From NCBI GenBank assembly GCA_028023455.1, contig JAQFVV010012670.1:746001-810000 (forward strand): a stretch of DNA of 64,000 nt, read 5' to 3'. Position numbers and translations under genes: made by a program. A model generated the notes under the pieces. The model was not told where the DNA came from, searched no databases, and saw only the letters and a list, made by a program, of their open reading frames with translations. This document shows, piece by piece, positions 58,885 to 64,000 of this stretch. This stretch comes from Epiperipatus broadwayi. Its lineage: Eukaryota > Onychophora > Udeonychophora > Euonychophora > Peripatidae. Numbering within the stretch: position 1 is the stretch's first letter; every line of letters starts with the position of its first letter.

Positions 58885-59925
58885 TATTGTGGTTTTTCCA
58901 TTTTTGGAGTCAGGAATCTCTCAGCCACTATGTCCAGAGAAACCATCTTACCTTCCCTAAGTTTTTCCCATATTCTTCTCTATCCTGCTCCATCCCATTA
59001 CCACAATATAATCTGTGTCAACTCCATTGCCTTTATATCTAAATCCCACTTATCTCTTCCCAAACCCAGCATAAAAACCCAAGAACCTACTTTCTGTACA
59101 ATCACTATGTACCCTTTCTTCTTACAGGCATTTACATTCAATTAACAGATGCCTAATATTTTCTATGCCTTCCTTACATAACTTGCAGACTAAATCCCCC
59201 ACATTTTTCCACTTATGTCTATATTCCCTTGTTTCTAAAGATCCAGTTTAGACCTTAAACAGTAAACTACTTTCCTTGCTATTATCATAAATTAACTCGC
59301 ACCCAACATTCTGCTTACTTCTATATATACATATTTAAACTTTTTACTCCATACTAGTCTTCATCTCTCCAACTCCCTATTTTTTATTAATGCATCTATT
59401 CTTCTACCTCATTCCTTGCCATGATAACACTCAACAATTCTCCTAATACAATCATCTCACCTTTTGTATAAGTATACTGACATAAATTCTTTATTCAAAT
59501 CTTCTACATACTGTACTACCTTTTCAACCATCTTGTTGCCTGTCCTTTATTCAAAACCAAATTAAATACTATTTTGGCTATTCTCTTATTATCCATAAAT
59601 TGCAATCTACTGAACATTATCATTTTGATTTTTGCATTTCTCATACAAAAACTTGACCATCCCATTTCACCTTTGCCATCCACACATCTGCATTAAATGC
59701 ATGTCTTCCTACTTCTTTTTGTACTTTTTCTAAGTAACACCCCTTTACTGACACATAACACATCATTATATGTTAACCCTGCTACTACCACTCCCATACA
59801 ATTCTAGCTACATCATATTTATTATATGAAAACATTGTTAATTTCTTTATCAGTCCCTTTCTTGTCTTTGCTTCATTTATCAATTTTTTCTCCCATTCCT
59901 TCAAGCAATTTCTCTGATTACTTAG
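58885..59925 (-). pseudogene. LINE 3' half, antisense, decayed
   Basis: The plus strand is pyrimidine-rich because the coding strand is minus. Near 59130-59240 the minus strand reads a terminal zinc knuckle CKLCKEGIENIRHLLIEC (CX2C...HX5C) preceded by REYRHKWKNVGDLVC, the signature of the reverse transcriptase C-terminus of several non-LTR clades. Upstream (59250-59920) are further decayed coding blocks, for example WSSFCMRNAKIKMIMFSRLQ near 59600-59670. Stops are numerous. The clade differs from the RTE copies; I cannot set it precisely. The 3' end is near 58885 and the 5' side is cut where the ribozyme repeat begins. Confidence 0.65.
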
Positions 59926-60640
59926 GAAACTCTCTATACAGAAGTGTCACTAAATTCAAACCTTCTTAATCAATGGATGCAGAGAAGTTTGTGCATAAAG
60001 TGCCTATTCATACATGTGGCTTTCATTAGTGAGGAGCCTTGGATTTGAGGGCACTGCACCTAGATCTCAGGATCCAATGCAATCCTTCAGCAGCCACCTT
60101 TTAACTATTTGGTTAAATATAAAGCTAGGAGCTCAAGATGAAAACAATGTAATATTTCCAACCCAAACTTGTTCACTTGTATAGTCATAATGGTGACTAT
60201 GGTTTTTGAAAAACCACAACACCAAAACATACAGTTGTTAAACTGAGTTCAGATGAACTTGGGGTTAGATGCTGAACTGAGTTCAGATATATATGACTAC
60301 ACAAGTGAATGAGGTTGAATTGGAAACATTAGTGTTTTCATCTTGGGCTCCTACAGGAGGGTTGCATTGGATCCCGAGATCAAGGTACAGTGCTCTCAAA
60401 TCCAAGGCTCTCACTGATAAAAAGCTACAAACTAGAAACTAGTCTGGTGGTTTTGGATCAGTAGGCACTGGATGGGAATTTTATGCACAAACCTTTCTGC
60501 ATCCATTGATTATGAAGGCTTGCACTTGGTGGCACTGTTGTACAGTTTGGTACTCTTATTACCAGCCTGTGTAAGCATATGAAATGCTGATCATGTGATG
60601 AAATGTAGTGATTAATATTGATTTTATTTGTTTTATTGAA
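59926..60640. repeat. Head-to-head HH ribozyme repeat, locus 8
   Basis: A minus-strand unit (about 60200 down to 59930) faces a plus-strand unit (60240-60640). Both have the family modules (GAACTGAGTTCAGAT, GACTACACAAGTGAATG, TTGCATTGGATCC, TGATCATGTGATG). The minus-strand ribozyme is cut in half (CTAATGA core kept in part, GAAA side missing, 60005-60055). Confidence 0.82.
60399..60457 (+). ncRNA. Hammerhead ribozyme with a core mutation (G8)
   Basis: The core reads CTGATAA in place of CTGATGA; GAAA and CTAGTC are kept, outer stem I ATCCAA/TTGGAT pairs, and stem II is degraded. Predicted inactive. Confidence 0.65.
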
Positions 60641-62919
60641 TATTTTTGTTTTATGATCCATTTGTAAAAAAATTAAATCAAACCACTTTTCCTATTACTT
60701 TTATAATGCTCATTTTATTAAAATTTATCAAACTAATAATTCTTATGAACCAGCTATTTTCACAGCGTTAACATATAAATACATGGATATACAAATAATT
60801 AATAATCCTTGCAAATGATATTTTCTATTTAATTATAGATAATTTTATCAAAGCATAAAGAAGGATAAGTTAATAATATACCTCATAAAGAAGAAAGAAT
60901 ATAATGAAGCTTGAGATAATAATGATGGAGAAAGAATATTTGGTTGTATGAACGTACAAATGGAATAATAGGAAAGTTAATTTTTTATAATTTTATCAAT
61001 TCATAAAGGATATGTTGATCCCATTTGAATATGTATTTCACAATTTTTGTTTAAAATGAGCGACTTTCATTACGACTAAAGGAAGAAGGCCAATGGGATA
61101 TCATTTATTTTATTCACATTTTTATAACAAAATTGCAATTTTCTATATCCGGTTATCCTAATTCATTATACAAGTATTATAAAATACCTAAGATTGCCAG
61201 TTTTCAAGATTAAAATAAATTTGTAAATATGTTGAAATTTATTTGCATTTATGTAAGAAATCAATAAATAATTACAAATAAATAAATGTCTAATACCAGA
61301 AATGTTTTTTTTTCTATACATATCAACAGATAGAAGCAGTGTTCACGTAATCACAATAGGTAATAAATGAAAATGCTCAACAGTTAACTTTTTAAATCTC
61401 ATTAATTCCAAAAACTTTTTGTGGACAAAAGATTTTATTAAAAAATATATACAGCTTACGGTAAATAATTTTGTCACACTGAACTATTCATAATTGGGTA
61501 TGTTAATGAAATGGTTAAAAAAATGACATACGTAAATGGTTGCAATAGCAATTGCTGGTTTTGAAGATTAATACAGAAAGTGACGAGAAAAGTAATCAAA
61601 CATTAATTGAAAAATAAAAGCCTATTCTACATTCATATTTTATATTTTAGTTTTATAATCTTAACACTCTTTCACTGGTTTTTTTTTTTTTGTCAAAACT
61701 CACTTTGTTTTTAAATAAATAAATCATCTAAAGTTGAAGAGACACAATTTTGGGATTTTTGTTTCTGCTTGTTAATGCTTCCTGATCTAACTGGATATTA
61801 ATTCAAACTAAAATAACTAGAAACCAGTACTAAGAAAAATCAAAGAGGAATGTTTAATTGTTCGCAAAAGTATTTTCACAATCTCAGTTTTTTGTTAAAA
61901 TCTTAAAATCAAAAATTATAAGTTCATAAATAGTTTGTTTATATTTACTTTTGTAAAATTAAATATTTGTTTGTTTTTTTGATAAGTATATAGTGTTTAC
62001 ATTGGGATTTTATTTTAACATAAGTCAAGGATAATATAATACATGAATGAGAAAAGTCATTAACAGCAAAAAAGAAATATTTCTATAAACGTAGTAACTT
62101 TTTTTTTTTACAAGTTTTTATAATTTTAAGTTGAATTTTTAGATTTCAAAGATATATAATTATATGAGTGTATTTTTTTACTGAAATATAGTTATCAATA
62201 ATAATAATATTCATAATTATTTAATATTCATGGAAAAAAAATTTTAACTTGTAAGACTAAGATTAAATCTATTGTTCTGATTATCTTGCAGTTTGTTACT
62301 CTTTTTGTTTATTTGCAAAGATGATATATTGAAATAGTCTACCACAATCCATGTATCATCCTGTTTTTTTTTTTTTTGTAAAATGTATATAAACTATACG
62401 TGTGCATCTGAGAAGCATCTATGAGATTTATAAATATAAATCTGAAATAAAAATTTTCTTCATTTTAAATATTAACTTTTATAGATGCGACTCAGATATA
62501 TACATATATTACAAGAGCATATATATAATTAAAAATATTAAATAATTTTGTGTCTTTTAAAATTGTATTTTTTTTTTACTTTTATTTTAATACTTTGTAA
62601 TTATTTTTGTCATAAAATTACATAAAAATTCAAGACTAAGAAGCAGTTGTTAACTGTCCAGGAATAATTAAAGGGGTGGGAAGTTTGTTTCATGATTTTA
62701 AAAGGAATTTGTAAATTAAAGTTAAAAAAGGTAAAATCTAAAACAAAGCTAATTGATTTTAGTTAGCTATTAACATTGTTATCAAATCCATTTCCAATCT
62801 GGAAATTGGTTTGAATTTATTTTGGATAGTTATCTCATGACTGCATCTCTACTAACAATAGAGAAAAGATTTTTGTAAATTAAGGATCCATTAGAGTCAG
62901 GAAAACTATTAAAACAAAC
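60641..62919. other. AT-rich DNA, no gene
   Basis: 2.3 kb without a supportable feature on either strand; poly-T tracts near 61680, 62100 and 62366. Confidence 0.55.
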
Positions 62920-63200
62920 ATAGTGGCTAAAAACTGACATAAACAGGGCTAGAAATCTATTGTGTCAGAGTTTGGTAAATTGTTGCTAGCCGACTTCACA
63001 TCCATTCAATTTTTGAGGGGCCTAAGCCACCTTCCCCTCCGTCTTAAACCTGACTCATGCAGAGATGTAGCCCCTACCACTCAAGAGTGACCGTGCCATC
63101 AAAGAATGTTGCCTGCCACTAGAGATTCGTCAATACTTCATAGAATCCTGAGGTAACCAGCATCAGCCAATCCTAATTTGTAACCCTTTTAAGATTGTTT
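62920..63200. other. GC-richer patch of unknown nature
   Basis: From about 62985 to 63190 the sequence is markedly less AT-rich (for example GAGGGGCCTAAGCCACC, CTTCCCCTCCGTC, GTAGCCCCTACCACTC). The longest open stretch is only about 33 codons, so it is not an obvious exon. It could be part of an LTR or another old repeat; no partner exists in the window. Confidence 0.4.
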
Positions 63201-64000
63201 TCTTTGTTTAATTTTTTTTTTAAAAAAACTTGCTAATCCGCGAGTATGTTAAGCTTTTTGTATCAATTCTCTGCTATCCAACTAATGTTTACTACCAAAT
63301 TTTTCATCCAACTCACGCTTATTATTTTTATAATTTAGTGGGGTTATAATTTAATTTTAATGATATTTTTATATTTTTCACATAACTTTATTTGTAAATG
63401 CCAATCAATCTTAATCTTACGAACTTCTATAACCCGCTGTGGAATAGAGGAGGGGAGATTAATGAGTTCTTATTATTTATTTCTAAATATCTCTTAAGAT
63501 TGGGTTTGTACTTTAAATGAATACCTGTTTTTTTTTAAATAAATATTTTATCATAAATTTATTCAAAATGTATAAATAATTTGCAATCTGGGGGTGGACA
63601 TTGGTGTCTGTTAATTTTATTAATTTCTTATTGATCATCATTGCCAAAAGGCTGGCAACTTGAATCTATTTTATAATTTGCACTTTTAAGTGCACGAATT
63701 TTAGTTCTTGTTTAATATGTTAAAATATTGATTCAAGAAGGGGGAGCAATGCACAATTCATTAATTATAGTTTAACTTATGATAAATGACTTTAGTTTAC
63801 ATGTGTCATTATTTTACCATATCATTATGTATTTGTTAAACCATTTAAGGCTTTACTTTAATATTTAAATTCAGTGATTTTATATTATTATGATAGCGTT
63901 GCTGGCATATTGCAAATTATTAATAAGCCACATAGGGCTTTGATCTGATTCGCCTGTACTTCACTCCAGGGAGTCATGATCGTCTTCGTTCATCATTCTT
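63201..64000. other. AT-rich DNA up to the window end
   Basis: Contains two purine tracts (GAGGAGGGGAG near 63448 and AAGAAGGGGGAGC near 63735) of the sort that precede a 3' LTR, and a slightly GC-richer last 60 bp. Without the flanking sequence I cannot assign an element. Confidence 0.35.

Overview
This is a very AT-rich window (roughly a quarter G+C by eye) with no recognisable host gene, no intact tRNA or rRNA, no operon-like gene packing and no CRISPR array. It reads as intergenic or intronic DNA of an animal. The repeat content (an RTE-clade LINE with a TGA/GAT-type tail, a hAT element of the GTF2IRD2/ZBED type, Ty3/gypsy remnants, tRNA-derived SINEs, hammerhead-ribozyme repeats) fits an invertebrate metazoan, but I cannot name a species.

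Layout. 1-5.1 kb: a decayed Ty3/gypsy LTR retrotransposon whose protease now runs directly into the tail of the integrase, with a 1.1-kb TA-flanked inverted-repeat transposon inside its 5' LTR. 6.2-8.4 kb: a 670-bp foldback element with a tRNA-like loop, a palindromic repeat carrying the best hammerhead ribozyme of the window, and a near-perfect hairpin with 41-bp perfect arms. 9.1-10.2 kb: a composite repeat with inverted ends. 11-15.1 kb: a SINE, the second TA transposon copy and several ribozyme-repeat fragments. 16.1-21.4 kb: an LTR-retrotransposon-like element with about 1.8-2.0 kb direct repeats around a short interior with one unrecognised ORF. 22.2-26 kb: SINE-like repeats and a 450-bp tandem dimer of the ribozyme repeat. 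28.7-35.1 kb: a complete hAT transposon (8-bp target duplication) with a dead transposase, split by a full-length RTE LINE (11-bp target duplication). 36.3-38 kb: foldback, tRNA-like repeat and the largest ribozyme palindrome. 42.3-43.3 kb: third TA transposon copy. 44.6-45.6 kb: a LINE tail and a SINE. 46.6-48.1 kb: foldback and SINE-like repeats. 48.9-52.0 kb: a second, older RTE copy on the minus strand. 53-60.6 kb: SINEs, two more ribozyme palindromes and an antisense LINE 3' end. 60.6-64 kb: mostly featureless, with one GC-richer patch near 63.0 kb.

The most interesting content is a dispersed family (at least eight loci) of about 420-450-bp units carrying type I hammerhead ribozymes. The units occur as tandem repeats and, unusually, as head-to-head palindromes. 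The core CTGATGA...GAAA...GTC, a two-part stem I with an internal loop, a covarying stem II and a self-complementary ACTAGT stem III can all be read from the sequence. This matches the known logic of Penelope-like-element and animal 'retrozyme' hammerheads. I saw no Penelope reverse transcriptase in the window, so the units look non-autonomous.

The elements share machinery by inference: RTE-type or other LINE enzymes could mobilise the SINEs, absent Tc1/mariner-type and hAT transposases the TA elements and the hAT shell, and an absent retroelement the ribozyme units. Nothing here looks like a currently functional protein-coding gene.
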